Of a stretch of 25,398 nt of DNA, positions 1 to 7,629 are shown piece by piece. The notes under the pieces were generated by a model that did not search any database, was not told the DNA's origin, and worked only from the letters and a program-made list of their open reading frames with translations. The DNA is taken from NCBI GenBank assembly GCA_905221375.1, contig CAJNCY010000015.1:1-25398 (forward strand), written 5' to 3'. The position numbers and the translations under genes were made by a program. The stretch's first letter is position 1; every line of letters begins with the position of its first letter. This DNA is from a bacterium (GTDB taxonomy: Bacteria; Bacillota; Bacilli; Lactobacillales; Streptococcaceae).

Positions 1-3000
1 AAATTTCGCTTCATCTAGGTTGGTATCACTTTCATTACCACTTGGATCTACTGCCTTAATTTGTCGCGTCCATTTATGCCCCGAATCATATGTTAAATCA
101 TCCTTAACTTTACCTATCGTTACCCTTGTTGTTTGATCTTGATTTACAATACTTTCAATCTTAGGTACAGCGCCACTTCCATACGTATTGGTAGTGTCAT
201 TAAAGAAATTCGTTAACTCATTATCCCCTTGGTTGAAGGTCACTTTTTGCAATTTCCCACTATTATCAGTGGCGCTAAATTCAACCTTGATGTTATCACC
301 TGCGTAGAACAAGTAGTAACCCTTACCATCTTTCTCAGGCTCTTTACCATCGATTGTGACTTTGTATCTTACATGTGGTTTTTCAGTTTCCTTGCTGATT
401 TCAACACTTCTTACATCTGATTCCAACGTTTCATTACGATTCGTTACAGGATTAGGGAATTCCTTGCTTTGTTTAACTGTTACATTTCCTGTTGGGAGAA
501 GACCATTGCTATCTGCTAAGTCTTTTGCAGCAAACGTAACTCTTCCTCTATCATCTGCCGTTTTCGGTGGAAGTTGTCTGCCATCGATTGTTAAGGTAAC
601 TTTCGCACCTGGTAAAGCGTCTGTTACAGTAATATCACGACTCGGAAGTCCTCCTGTATTGGATAGTTGAGTCGAAATTTGTGGTGGGTTTGGTCTGACT
701 TTGATGGTTACAGGAACGATTTCATGACTATTATCATCAGTTTGAGCTCCTTTTGGTAAGGTAACTGTGACATCTGCCTTTTTGATACCTGGAGTACTTA
801 CTGTGCTAGCATCTGGTGCAGATACCCAGCTGTAAGTGGTCTTAGTTGCAGCTGTCGGACCATCTGGAATCGGCACACCATCTCTAGAATTCTTAATCGC
901 CTTGCCTGGATCCTTAATAATCTCATCCAAAGGTCCTGTATTTCTAACTGTTGTAACATACTCTTGCTTAGCTACCGGATCAACTACTGTATACTCAAAA
1001 CTTGTTTCACTTGAAAGGGCTGGGTCGTTAGCTGATGCAGCTCCGAAGCGACCATTCGGGTAAATTGCTTTAATTGTATAAGTCGTCTTGTGACTTACAG
1101 GATCCGCCCACTGTGGCTCTTCCTTGGTTGTATACCATACATCACCAAAAGTCGGTGTTCCATTTTTAGTAATATCAGTTGTTTTCTCCGGACCTGTCCC
1201 ATTTAATTGATACTTGTAGGACCACTTAGTCCCTGAAGGGAGGGAACCAATATTGGTATAGCCCTGAGTATGTCTACCATACGGATTAGCCCAACCTCCA
1301 TCAACTCTACTAAGGTTCCCTTCTTTCGTTCCTTTAAAAGCAAAGAACTTACCAGTAACGCCATTTTCAGTTCTCGCTTTAACCTTTTCTAAGACAGTAT
1401 AGTCATACTCAATTTCCTTAGTCTCACTTCCTTTGGTAACGAGCAAGGTTGCTTTTCTCTGACCAGGAGTTGATAAATCTAGGGTACTATCTTTCCACTT
1501 AACACTTATACCCGCAGGTAAAGCTCCACCATTACCATCTACAACAAAATCATGAGCGTTGAGTTGATTCTTATCCTCTCCTTCAACGGCATAAAAACGA
1601 TCTGTTTTAGCTTTATACGGTGCCTTCGCAGTAGCAGTGGTTGTCGCTCCATCTGAGTTAAAGTTATAAGACGTTGCATTAACTGGAGTGTTATCTTTGA
1701 CTGCCTCTTCGGAAATAGTCACATGACCAGTCGATTTATCTAAAGTCACCCCAGTTGGAAGAGGATCAGTATTTTCCCATGTAGTTCCAGATTTCTTAAT
1801 CGTAATTTGAGTAGGAGTTTTAGCAGTAGTCGGTGTATAGGATATATTTACCTTATCATTGTTTGCTTCAGGACGAACAACTACACTACCATCATTTTTA
1901 GGATCAACACGAGGAGCTGTTGCAGTAGCCTTATTAACATTTTCAAAGAAAACTTCTGAAACATCGACTGAGTCGCCACCCTCATCATCTTTATAAATGG
2001 TCTTAAGTTGCTTAGTCAATCCTACTTTAGTACCAGTAATCGTAGCATTCCCTTGTAAACCATTATGAGCAAGAATTGCTTGCTTATCTTGTTCAGACAA
2101 AGGTGAACCCAATTTTGATATATCCATATCTTCAGGAACAGGTAAGTAAACTTCTTTACCGTTAACAGTAGCTTTTACAGCCATCTTTTCCCCTATTCCT
2201 GAACCAATTTCGTTACTACCGCCAACCCATTCAACACTTTTAATGTTTAAATTTCGAACCTTATTTTGAACATCTGATGAAACTTGACCAGTATTCGGAA
2301 GAACATTAGGCCAATGCCAATCAGGCCCGTTATTGTGTCTCTGATTTGTTACCTGATCATTATAACTGCCTCTATCACTAGGCAATCGGAAACCTGGTAT
2401 AGTACTTGACTTATCATCTATTTTTTGAATAACCGCTGCAGGATTGACCGATTCACCTTTGGAAATAGCGTTAGCTCCCACTGTCTTATTGATTACAGGC
2501 TCATAAACATCCGCCTGAGTCACAATTTTAAACGGAAGAGTAAAGGAACCCGAATTAGCGGTCTTAATAATTAGTTCATTAGTACCTTTGGAGAAACTAA
2601 CTAGACGAGTATTAGCACCAAATTGAATATAAGTACTACTATCATTTCTTCCCCTAATCGCATAAGACACATCTTCAGCTGGCGCTGATGTTTTTTGTCC
2701 CGTCAATCTATCATATACATCCGCAATCTTATTCACATTACCTGAAGTTAATTCATTTAATCCACCATATTTCAAAAAAGTAGAAGGGGTATCTCTTTTC
2801 AACTCCAATTCATAACGTTCATTAGACCCATTCATTTGAAGATAGTTTCTATGACGTGAATTTTCTAAGGAACGGAAACCAGCCATATAAAAATCATCAG
2901 TATTCTCTGGGCTAGTAGTAGTATATTTGATTTTATATCCTTCTGGACGAGCATTTCCCTTAGGGTGTAGCGCATAAATATTTGCTGTGGCATTTTCAAT

Positions 3001-4752
3001 AGTATTAAAAGCAAAGTCTCCAGCTTTTTTTATTGTATCTGAAATTTTATCCGTCTGATAATATACACTTGGATTATTAAAGGCGAAATCTCTCAGACTT
3101 GTGAGCGAACCACGTCCAACCCCATCTGGCCCTACACCAGCTACATTTTCATAATAAGAACCGCCTTGATTATTCCAGGCATTCCCGATTGCTGCTAAAA
3201 GGAAATCACTCTTAGAATTACGTAAGAACGAACTATTATCATCACTACTGCCTAGTCGATTCCATTCTCTCCCAGCACCATCCTTTTGCCAAACCTCCAT
3301 ATGAGTAATGTTATGCCCTTTTGGCACAGTAAAGTAGAAATAAGGATTATCGTGATATCCTCCTCCGTTATTAAATGTAACTTCCCATTGAGTTGTCCTA
3401 CCAGTACGAGTGGCTTTCATTAGCACTTGGTCACCAATGTTTTGGACAAGAACACGAGTGGCAGTATTAGCGGCTCCAGGCGCTTTTCCATTCCCTGTTC
3501 TTCCCTCGGTAGCATAAAGATATGTCCCCTCTTTATATATGTTAGCTTTAGAATTATGGTCAGTTGCCTCAGATTTTGGAACAACATATCCAACAGAGGC
3601 TGTTAAAAATGTTGGATTGCTATTCTCAGGTGCTACCTCCCTAAAGCTAACTCCTCGCTCCATCTGTCTACCATTTAGCACACTACGTTTACCGTTGTTA
3701 GCACGAAGGACAGCATTTGCAATAGAAGCCTCTGCATCTTTAGCTTGCTTGATAACTGCTGTAAGGTCAGCATTCGGATTTTTCAGCGCTTCTTCGATAG
3801 CTGTTACAGCAGCATTCACCTTAGCAACGGCTTCGGTTGTATTTGGCAGACCGATAGACTTAGCGAGGTATTCACCCATAGTCGCTGAGATTTTAGATAG
3901 ACGTTTGCGGTCTTCTTGTGCTTTCTTGTTGCTCTCAGCAGATACTGTAGTCGCTACGGCAGCTGTTGTCGTTGTATCCACCAAACTTGAAGTCGTTGAT
4001 GTGATTTGACTCAAACGAGTTTCAACTGCTTGTAGAGATGCGAGGCTATCAGTGATAACTTTTGAAAGAGCCGCATCAGCTGTTGCGTTAGCTGCATCTT
4101 CCTTACGAACAGATGTCTCTTTGTTTGAAGCTGTCTCTGATGTTGCTGGTTTTGCAAGTTCAGAAGCTGCTCCAGCTTGTGATTGAGAAGCACTTGTTGA
4201 GGCTGACTCAGATGCACTTGTACTTGCACTTTCAGAAGCAGATGTACTTGCTGATACAGAAGCACTTGTTGAAGTACTTACTGATTGGCTTTCACTTTCT
4301 GAAAGATGCTTACTTGCATTCTTGGAAGCTTCCTCAGACAAGGATTGGCTTTGGCTGACAGAAACTGATAAGCTGTCGGCTTGAACCCCCTCCTGATCTT
4401 TTACTGTTCCTAAAGTTACTGTGTCTGTATTTGCAAGTGTTTGATTTGACTCTACTGTCTTTTCCAGAGCGTCGTTGGCATAGACAGTTGTTTGTGTTGC
4501 AACTGCTCCTCCAAGTACCGTTCCTGCTGCAGCTATCCCTTTCAGGATATCCAATCCTGTTAGTGTATTTGCTGATTGCTCTTCGATAACTTCAGTTGTT
4601 ACCTGAGCAGCATCTACACCACCACGCAAGACTTTAAAGAGGCCAAATTGAGAGGTCGAGGCACGCAACCAATGCTTACCCGACTTGATCAACTTGAAAC
4701 GGGTCACACGATCCGTTTCTCTATATTCACCTTTTTGTCTTCTAAAAAACAT
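1..4752 (-). CDS. Large serine-rich-repeat-type surface adhesin, 5' part (partial)
   Basis: The frame is open from ATG at 4752 to the window edge: 1584 codons and no stop, checked triplet by triplet. The N-terminus is the long signal peptide of serine-rich-repeat glycoproteins (GspB/Hsa/PsrP type). It has a KxYKxGKxW-like motif at residues 20-28 (KLIKSGKHW), a hydrophobic core near 67-92 and likely cleavage after Ala92 (VYA|ND). Residues about 127-190 form a Ser-Ala/Thr-rich block (SRR1-like), followed by a charged helical stretch to about 340 and KRSV at 355-358. Residues about 365-1030 are a large globular region I cannot assign, presumably for ligand binding. From about 1040 to 1355 come Rib/Ig-like beta domains, then more Ig-like sequence. 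The long SRR2 and LPXTG anchor would lie off the left edge. Known family members are O-glycosylated and exported by SecA2/SecY2. The product name is inferred; the signal type is seen. Confidence 0.85.
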   Translation of the reverse strand, partial: MFFRRQKGEYRETDRVTRFKLIKSGKHWLRASTSQFGLFKVLRGGVDAAQVTTEVIEEQSANTLTGLDILKGIAAAGTVLGGAVATQTTVYANDALEKTVESNQTLANTDTVTLGTVKDQEGVQADSLSVSVSQSQSLSEEASKNASKHLSESESQSVSTSTSASVSASTSASESASTSASESASTSASQSQAGAASELAKPATSETASNKETSVRKEDAANATADAALSKVITDSLASLQAVETRLSQITSTTSSLVDTTTTAAVATTVSAESNKKAQEDRKRLSKISATMGEYLAKSIGLPNTTEAVAKVNAAVTAIEEALKNPNADLTAVIKQAKDAEASIANAVLRANNGKRSVLNGRQMERGVSFREVAPENSNPTFLTASVGYVVPKSEATDHNSKANIYKEGTYLYATEGRTGNGKAPGAANTATRVLVQNIGDQVLMKATRTGRTTQWEVTFNNGGGYHDNPYFYFTVPKGHNITHMEVWQKDGAGREWNRLGSSDDNSSFLRNSKSDFLLAAIGNAWNNQGGSYYENVAGVGPDGVGRGSLTSLRDFAFNNPSVYYQTDKISDTIKKAGDFAFNTIENATANIYALHPKGNARPEGYKIKYTTTSPENTDDFYMAGFRSLENSRHRNYLQMNGSNERYELELKRDTPSTFLKYGGLNELTSGNVNKIADVYDRLTGQKTSAPAEDVSYAIRGRNDSSTYIQFGANTRLVSFSKGTNELIIKTANSGSFTLPFKIVTQADVYEPVINKTVGANAISKGESVNPAAVIQKIDDKSSTIPGFRLPSDRGSYNDQVTNQRHNNGPDWHWPNVLPNTGQVSSDVQNKVRNLNIKSVEWVGGSNEIGSGIGEKMAVKATVNGKEVYLPVPEDMDISKLGSPLSEQDKQAILAHNGLQGNATITGTKVGLTKQLKTIYKDDEGGDSVDVSEVFFENVNKATATAPRVDPKNDGSVVVRPEANNDKVNISYTPTTAKTPTQITIKKSGTTWENTDPLPTGVTLDKSTGHVTISEEAVKDNTPVNATSYNFNSDGATTTATAKAPYKAKTDRFYAVEGEDKNQLNAHDFVVDGNGGALPAGISVKWKDSTLDLSTPGQRKATLLVTKGSETKEIEYDYTVLEKVKARTENGVTGKFFAFKGTKEGNLSRVDGGWANPYGRHTQGYTNIGSLPSGTKWSYKYQLNGTGPEKTTDITKNGTPTFGDVWYTTKEEPQWADPVSHKTTYTIKAIYPNGRFGAASANDPALSSETSFEYTVVDPVAKQEYVTTVRNTGPLDEIIKDPGKAIKNSRDGVPIPDGPTAATKTTYSWVSAPDASTVSTPGIKKADVTVTLPKGAQTDDNSHEIVPVTIKVRPNPPQISTQLSNTGGLPSRDITVTDALPGAKVTLTIDGRQLPPKTADDRGRVTFAAKDLADSNGLLPTGNVTVKQSKEFPNPVTNRNETLESDVRSVEISKETEKPHVRYKVTIDGKEPEKDGKGYYLFYAGDNIKVEFSATDNSGKLQKVTFNQGDNELTNFFNDTTNTYGSGAVPKIESIVNQDQTTRVTIGKVKDDLTYDSGHKWTRQIKAVDPSGNESDTNLDEAKF

Positions 4753-4758
4753 ATTTAA

Positions 4759-4764
4759 CTCCTT
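4759..4764 (-). promoter_or_regulatory. Ribosome binding site of adhesin gene
   Basis: AAGGAG ends six bases before ATG at 4752. This supports that start, and it keeps the full long signal peptide. Confidence 0.8.
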
Positions 4765-4793
4765 CTTCCAAAAAGATATTTTTCCCTAATTAT

Positions 4794-4822
4794 ATTCTAC
4801 TCCTTTGAATATATTAAGTCAA
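4794..4822 (-). promoter_or_regulatory. Sigma-A promoter of adhesin gene
   Basis: On the minus strand, TTGACT (4817-4822) and TAGAAT (4794-4799) are separated by exactly 17 bp. A second TATAAT overlaps just downstream. The predicted start gives a leader of about 35 nt with a good Shine-Dalgarno site. Confidence 0.75.
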
Positions 4823-4839
4823 CTCAATATAAGTTCATG

Positions 4840-5190
4840 ATAAAAAAGTTTTATTATTTAATTCTATGTATAAGGCTATCTAATATTGATATTGTCGTAA
4901 ATCAAACCACGCCAAAAATATTAATAAAATCAGCAAATCGCTTTATTTGGTATATATATATACCAGAGAGAGTGTATATTTTCAGTATAAAACTAGTAAG
5001 ACAGGCAAAAAAACTTCAAAACTGTATACAACTCGCTATGCTCTTTCTGTTCGTAGAGCCGCTATTTCGCTATCCCTTCCTCCCTCTACTATCTCATGAT
5101 AATCAGACTTGGGAATCACTATTTAGTTCACCGGTAGCAGGTGCCCATGGAGGACTCACACCTCAGATGAACATCATGACCGTCGTACCT
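4840..5190. other. 350-bp gene-free region with a palindrome
   Basis: No believable gene. A plus-strand open frame of 124 codons crosses it, but it has no ribosome site, is AT-biased in its first half and runs into a terminator. The left half is very AT-rich and holds an 18-bp perfect palindrome at 4948-4965 (tGGTATATATATATACCa). The right half (about 5030-5190) is clearly richer in G and C and contains three CGCTAT repeats near 5034-5075. I recognise neither part. Confidence 0.5.
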
Positions 5191-5224
5191 AAAAAATCAC
5201 TCCCTGACTAGGCGAGTGATTTTT
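5191..5224. terminator. Intrinsic terminator at end of comG/methyltransferase unit
   Basis: An 11-bp perfect stem AAAAATCACTC/GAGTGATTTTT (5192-5202 with 5214-5224) has an 11-nt loop and T-runs on either strand. The methyltransferase stop codon (5208-5210) lies in the loop. Confidence 0.85.
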
Positions 5225-5795
5225 GGGCTACTGTAAAAAAGAGTTCTGAGTAATTTCCTTGAAACAGGTCCTCAGCACTATAGAGGATCTGACTATGCAC
5301 AGATGAAAAACCATGCTCAATTAGCTTTTTTTCCAATTCAGGCAATTCAAAGCCGTGATGGTTGGTCTCCGTCTTGGTAAAATCAGCAATGAGGAGTTTC
5401 CCATCTTCCTTCAAATGTTGATGAAATAGTGAGAGAGCAGCATCCAAATCAGGCATATGGTGAAGAACCCGACTAACAACAATGAGATCAAACTCTTGCT
5501 CCAAGGGATTTGCCAGTAAATCTTGCTCCAGAAACTGGATATTCTTGATGTCTTGCTGCTCCGCTTTCAAACGAGCTTGCTCCAGCATTTTCTCGGAAAT
5601 GTCTATAAGAGTGACAGATTTAGCCTGCTTGGCTAGGGGCAAGGCTAATAGACCCGTCCCACCACCAAAATCCAGAATTTCTTTGTCTGATAGAAAATCA
5701 AGCTGTTTCTCGATAGCTTGATAAACCAAGTTTGCTAGGAAGATATTTTTAGGTGAATCGAAAGTTTCTGCTTTGTGATTAAAATCATGTTTCAT
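5208..5795 (-). CDS. Class I SAM-dependent methyltransferase
   Basis: 195 aa. Motif I is ILDFGGGTG (residues 40-48), the acidic residue after strand 2 is Asp65 (LIDIS), and the motif IV region is FDLIVVSRVLHHM (102-114). Together these are the Rossmann methyltransferase fold that binds S-adenosylmethionine. The His-His pair in motif IV is typical of small-molecule (UbiE/Methyltransf_11-like) enzymes, but the substrate is unknown. The gene lies 32 nt after comGG on the same strand, as in other Mitis-group streptococci, so it may be co-expressed in competence. No Shine-Dalgarno sequence precedes the ATG. Instead TGCTAAACT sits where an extended -10 would put +1 at the start codon, suggesting a leaderless transcript from an internal promoter. 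Confidence 0.85.
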   Translation of the reverse strand: MKHDFNHKAETFDSPKNIFLANLVYQAIEKQLDFLSDKEILDFGGGTGLLALPLAKQAKSVTLIDISEKMLEQARLKAEQQDIKNIQFLEQDLLANPLEQEFDLIVVSRVLHHMPDLDAALSLFHQHLKEDGKLLIADFTKTETNHHGFELPELEKKLIEHGFSSVHSQILYSAEDLFQGNYSELFFTVAQKSLA

Positions 5796-5827
5796 GCTTT
5801 TAGTTTAGCACAAAGTATCTTGATTGG

Positions 5828-6241
5828 CTAGGAATTCTCTTTCTTTTCAGACTTCTCGCCTGATTTTTTCTTCTCCGCTTTTTCACTTGAATCAGTCTCC
5901 ACTTCTTCTTTTTTCTCTGTTTTCTCTTCTTTGATTTTGACTGAAGGAAATAGGAACTCATATTGGCTCTTAGACGTGCGAACCCTTGTCACCAAGCCAG
6001 TTTTCTTGTTTTGATAGCTTACCTGACCCAGATTAAAGGCAACTTCCCCACTTTCTTGCTCGGCTTTATCCTTGGTTCGTTTAGCCATGGCAAAAGCAAC
6101 CAATTTTTCTTTATTCAAAGCATAGTCTTGATAGTGGGCGACTTGTCTGTTCAAGTAAAATTGTAACAAAAGGCTAAAGATGGCTGCCATGGTGACTGCA
6201 TAGAGGAGAACTCCTGCCTTAACTTTTTGCTTTTTCCACAC
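5828..6241 (-). CDS. comGG: Competence pilus minor pilin-like protein ComGG (CglG)
   Basis: 137 aa, last gene of the pilus operon. The start codon is GTG (6239-6241), preceded by AAGGGAG about nine bases upstream, and it overlaps the comGF end by 23 nt. The N-terminus [28 protein letters not shown] is a prepilin-like hydrophobic helix without the classical Phe-Thr-Leu-x-Glu start. It is followed by a soluble domain ending in FLFPSVKIK. Residues about 102-137 form an extreme Lys/Glu-rich tail. By analogy with ComGG it helps initiate or cap the transformation pilus at the membrane. Identity rests on operon position and the N-terminal helix. Confidence 0.85.
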   Translation of the reverse strand: MWKKQKVKAGVLLYAVTMAAIFSLLLQFYLNRQVAHYQDYALNKEKLVAFAMAKRTKDKAEQESGEVAFNLGQVSYQNKKTGLVTRVRTSKSQYEFLFPSVKIKEEKTEKKEEVETDSSEKAEKKKSGEKSEKKENS

Positions 6242-6680
6242 GATAGATGAACTCCCTTTCTAAGCCTTTTTGAAACTGGAAACGAAAACGAACCACTTGA
6301 TTGTCCTCTGTAATTTGAGCTGATTTGAGGCCATAAACCATAGGCTGATAACCTCGTCCACCGGCATCGGTTTTCCGAAAATCGTCCGATTTAGACTTAC
6401 CTATCGCAATTTCCTTGCCATCCTGCTTCATATAAATGCGATTGCCTTCCACTTTGTCGAACTGCGAACGGTCTAATTCTGCCTCCAGCTGGTCCACAAA
6501 CAAGAGCCACTCTTTTTGCTCGCTTTGCTGCTGGTAGCGAACTTCTGAAATAAGGAGCTGACTCATGGCTTGAAAGAGAAGTAAGCTTCCACTGATGACA
6601 ATGAGGGCAATCAGGGATTCTAACAGGGTAAAAGCCTTGATCTTATGGCTCTTTGATAGCCAATAACTGTTCTGAACCAT
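6219..6680 (-). CDS. comGF: Competence minor pseudopilin ComGF (CglF)
   Basis: 153 aa from ATG 6680. I chose this start over an upstream one at 6725 because GGAGGT lies about five bases before it. The upstream start lies further inside comGE and lacks a site. The prepilin signature [20 protein letters not shown] is cut by the prepilin peptidase ComC before Phe and starts the hydrophobic helix. The rest is a basic, glutamine-rich beta domain. It overlaps comGE by 38 nt, which implies coupled translation. Minor pseudopilins of this family prime assembly of the DNA-uptake pilus. Confidence 0.9.
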   Translation of the reverse strand: MVQNSYWLSKSHKIKAFTLLESLIALIVISGSLLLFQAMSQLLISEVRYQQQSEQKEWLLFVDQLEAELDRSQFDKVEGNRIYMKQDGKEIAIGKSKSDDFRKTDAGGRGYQPMVYGLKSAQITEDNQVVRFRFQFQKGLEREFIYRVEKAKS

Positions 6681-6945
6681 GGTAGACCTCCAATCCCTTT
6701 TCACTAGAAAACACCTGAATCTCAACTCCGTTTATGTTTACCTGATTTTGACCTGTCTGCAGGGCCATCTTAGCTACACGCAAGATCTCTTCTTTCTGCA
6801 AGATTTTTGCTTCTTCCTGCCTATTTTTCTGAATTTGTCCTAAAAGAAGGGTCGCAATGCTGGCAAAGATAGCTAGAGCGACTACTGCTTCCAGTAAAAT
6901 CACTGCCCTAATTTTTTGTTTCCTTAATGCGTTTAATTTTTCCAT
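6643..6945 (-). CDS. comGE: Competence minor pseudopilin ComGE (CglE)
   Basis: 100 aa. The N-terminus [27 protein letters not shown] is a type IV prepilin-like signal with Glu at mature position 5. A short soluble part follows, with a coiled segment [17 protein letters not shown]. The ATG overlaps the end of comGD by 38 nt, and AGGAA lies just upstream. It acts with ComGD, ComGF and ComGG as a minor component at the base or tip of the transformation pilus. Confidence 0.88.
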   Translation of the reverse strand: MEKLNALRKQKIRAVILLEAVVALAIFASIATLLLGQIQKNRQEEAKILQKEEILRVAKMALQTGQNQVNINGVEIQVFSSEKGLEVYHGSEQLLAIKEP

Positions 6946-7342
6946 TTCCTAGATATAATTGATAGCGGATTGCTCCTTCACTGGTCTGAAATTCAACCTT
7001 GGCCAGGGACGAATTGCCCCCAGCTCGGTCAAATGTAATACTTTGTCCTGATGGTGCCTGAATGCCTTTAGGAACTGTCAACTTTTGACTGCCGTTACTG
7101 ATCGTCTGCCCATCTAAGTTTAGACTAGTCTTTTGCTGACTGGCTACACTGCGCTTTTGGGTTTCCCGATAAAGTTCCTCAAACTCCATAAAGAAAATCT
7201 GCTCCTCTACCGCCGCAAAAGTGGACTGAACAGATCCAGACAAGCCCAAGGCAAGGATACTCACAAGTCCCAAAACCAAGAGACTTTCCAACATGGTAAA
7301 GGCCTTAATCTGCAACGGTTTGACTGGTATTTTGTTTAGCAT
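6908..7342 (-). CDS. comGD: Competence minor pseudopilin ComGD (CglD)
   Basis: 144 aa from ATG 7342. A longer frame begins at 7387, but it would add 15 residues before an already normal basic prepilin leader and has no ribosome site. The leader MLNKIPVKPLQIKA is followed by FTMLESLLVLGLVSILALGL, the processed N-terminal helix with Glu5. The globular part (GNSSLAKVEFQTSEGAIRYQ) matches the pneumococcal-type CglD pattern. It overlaps the comGC end by 38 nt. It is a pseudopilin of the DNA-uptake machinery. Confidence 0.9.
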   Translation of the reverse strand: MLNKIPVKPLQIKAFTMLESLLVLGLVSILALGLSGSVQSTFAAVEEQIFFMEFEELYRETQKRSVASQQKTSLNLDGQTISNGSQKLTVPKGIQAPSGQSITFDRAGGNSSLAKVEFQTSEGAIRYQLYLGNGKIKRIKETKN

Positions 7343-7628
7343 GGTATTCTTTATAAGCTTTAGCCTGTTCTTCTGTGATTCGCCCATCTGCTTGTAACTT
7401 GCTTAGGCTAGCATCTTCATTTTTATCCAAGCTATAAAGCTCTGCCTGACTTTCCACCACCTTAACAACAGCAGCTTTTCCTTTTTCATTGACCGCCTCT
7501 TTTTGCTTGGTCAAATTAGGTACAAAGAGCAAGAGAAGCACACTGATGATGAGCAAGACCACCAACATTTCCACAAGTGTAAAAGCTTTAACCTTAGCTT
7601 TTTTCAAGAATGTCATCATTTTTTTCAT
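7305..7628 (-). CDS. comGC: Major competence pilin ComGC (CglC)
   Basis: 107 aa. A basic leader ending VKA is followed by FTLVEMLVVLLIISVLLLLFVPNL, the classic type IV pilin start with Glu5. A helical soluble domain rich in Lys/Glu/Ala follows. ComGC is the main subunit of the transformation pilus that captures extracellular DNA. It is processed by prepilin peptidase and polymerised by ComGA and ComGB. The start is two bases from the comGB stop. The C-terminal tail (YHAKQNTSQTVAD) is the part that usually varies between strains. Confidence 0.95.
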   Translation of the reverse strand: MKKMMTFLKKAKVKAFTLVEMLVVLLIISVLLLLFVPNLTKQKEAVNEKGKAAVVKVVESQAELYSLDKNEDASLSKLQADGRITEEQAKAYKEYHAKQNTSQTVAD

Positions 7629-7629
7629 T

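Noticed and set aside
3539..4009. 156-codon plus-strand open frame opposite the adhesin
   Set aside because: It mirrors the Thr/Ala/Ser-rich coding strand, has no ribosome site and no recognisable protein features; the minus frame is continuous through it.
4011..4358. Leu/Gln-rich open frames on both strands within the SRR1 block
   Set aside because: They are out-of-frame readings of the serine/alanine repeat; low-complexity artefacts.
4837..5211. 124-codon plus-strand open frame before the methyltransferase
   Set aside because: No ribosome site, runs through the adhesin promoter and into the terminator; composition changes halfway. Kept only as a gene-free region of interest.
7340..7387. 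Longer start for comGD at 7387
   Set aside because: No ribosome site; would extend a leader that is already normal from 7342.
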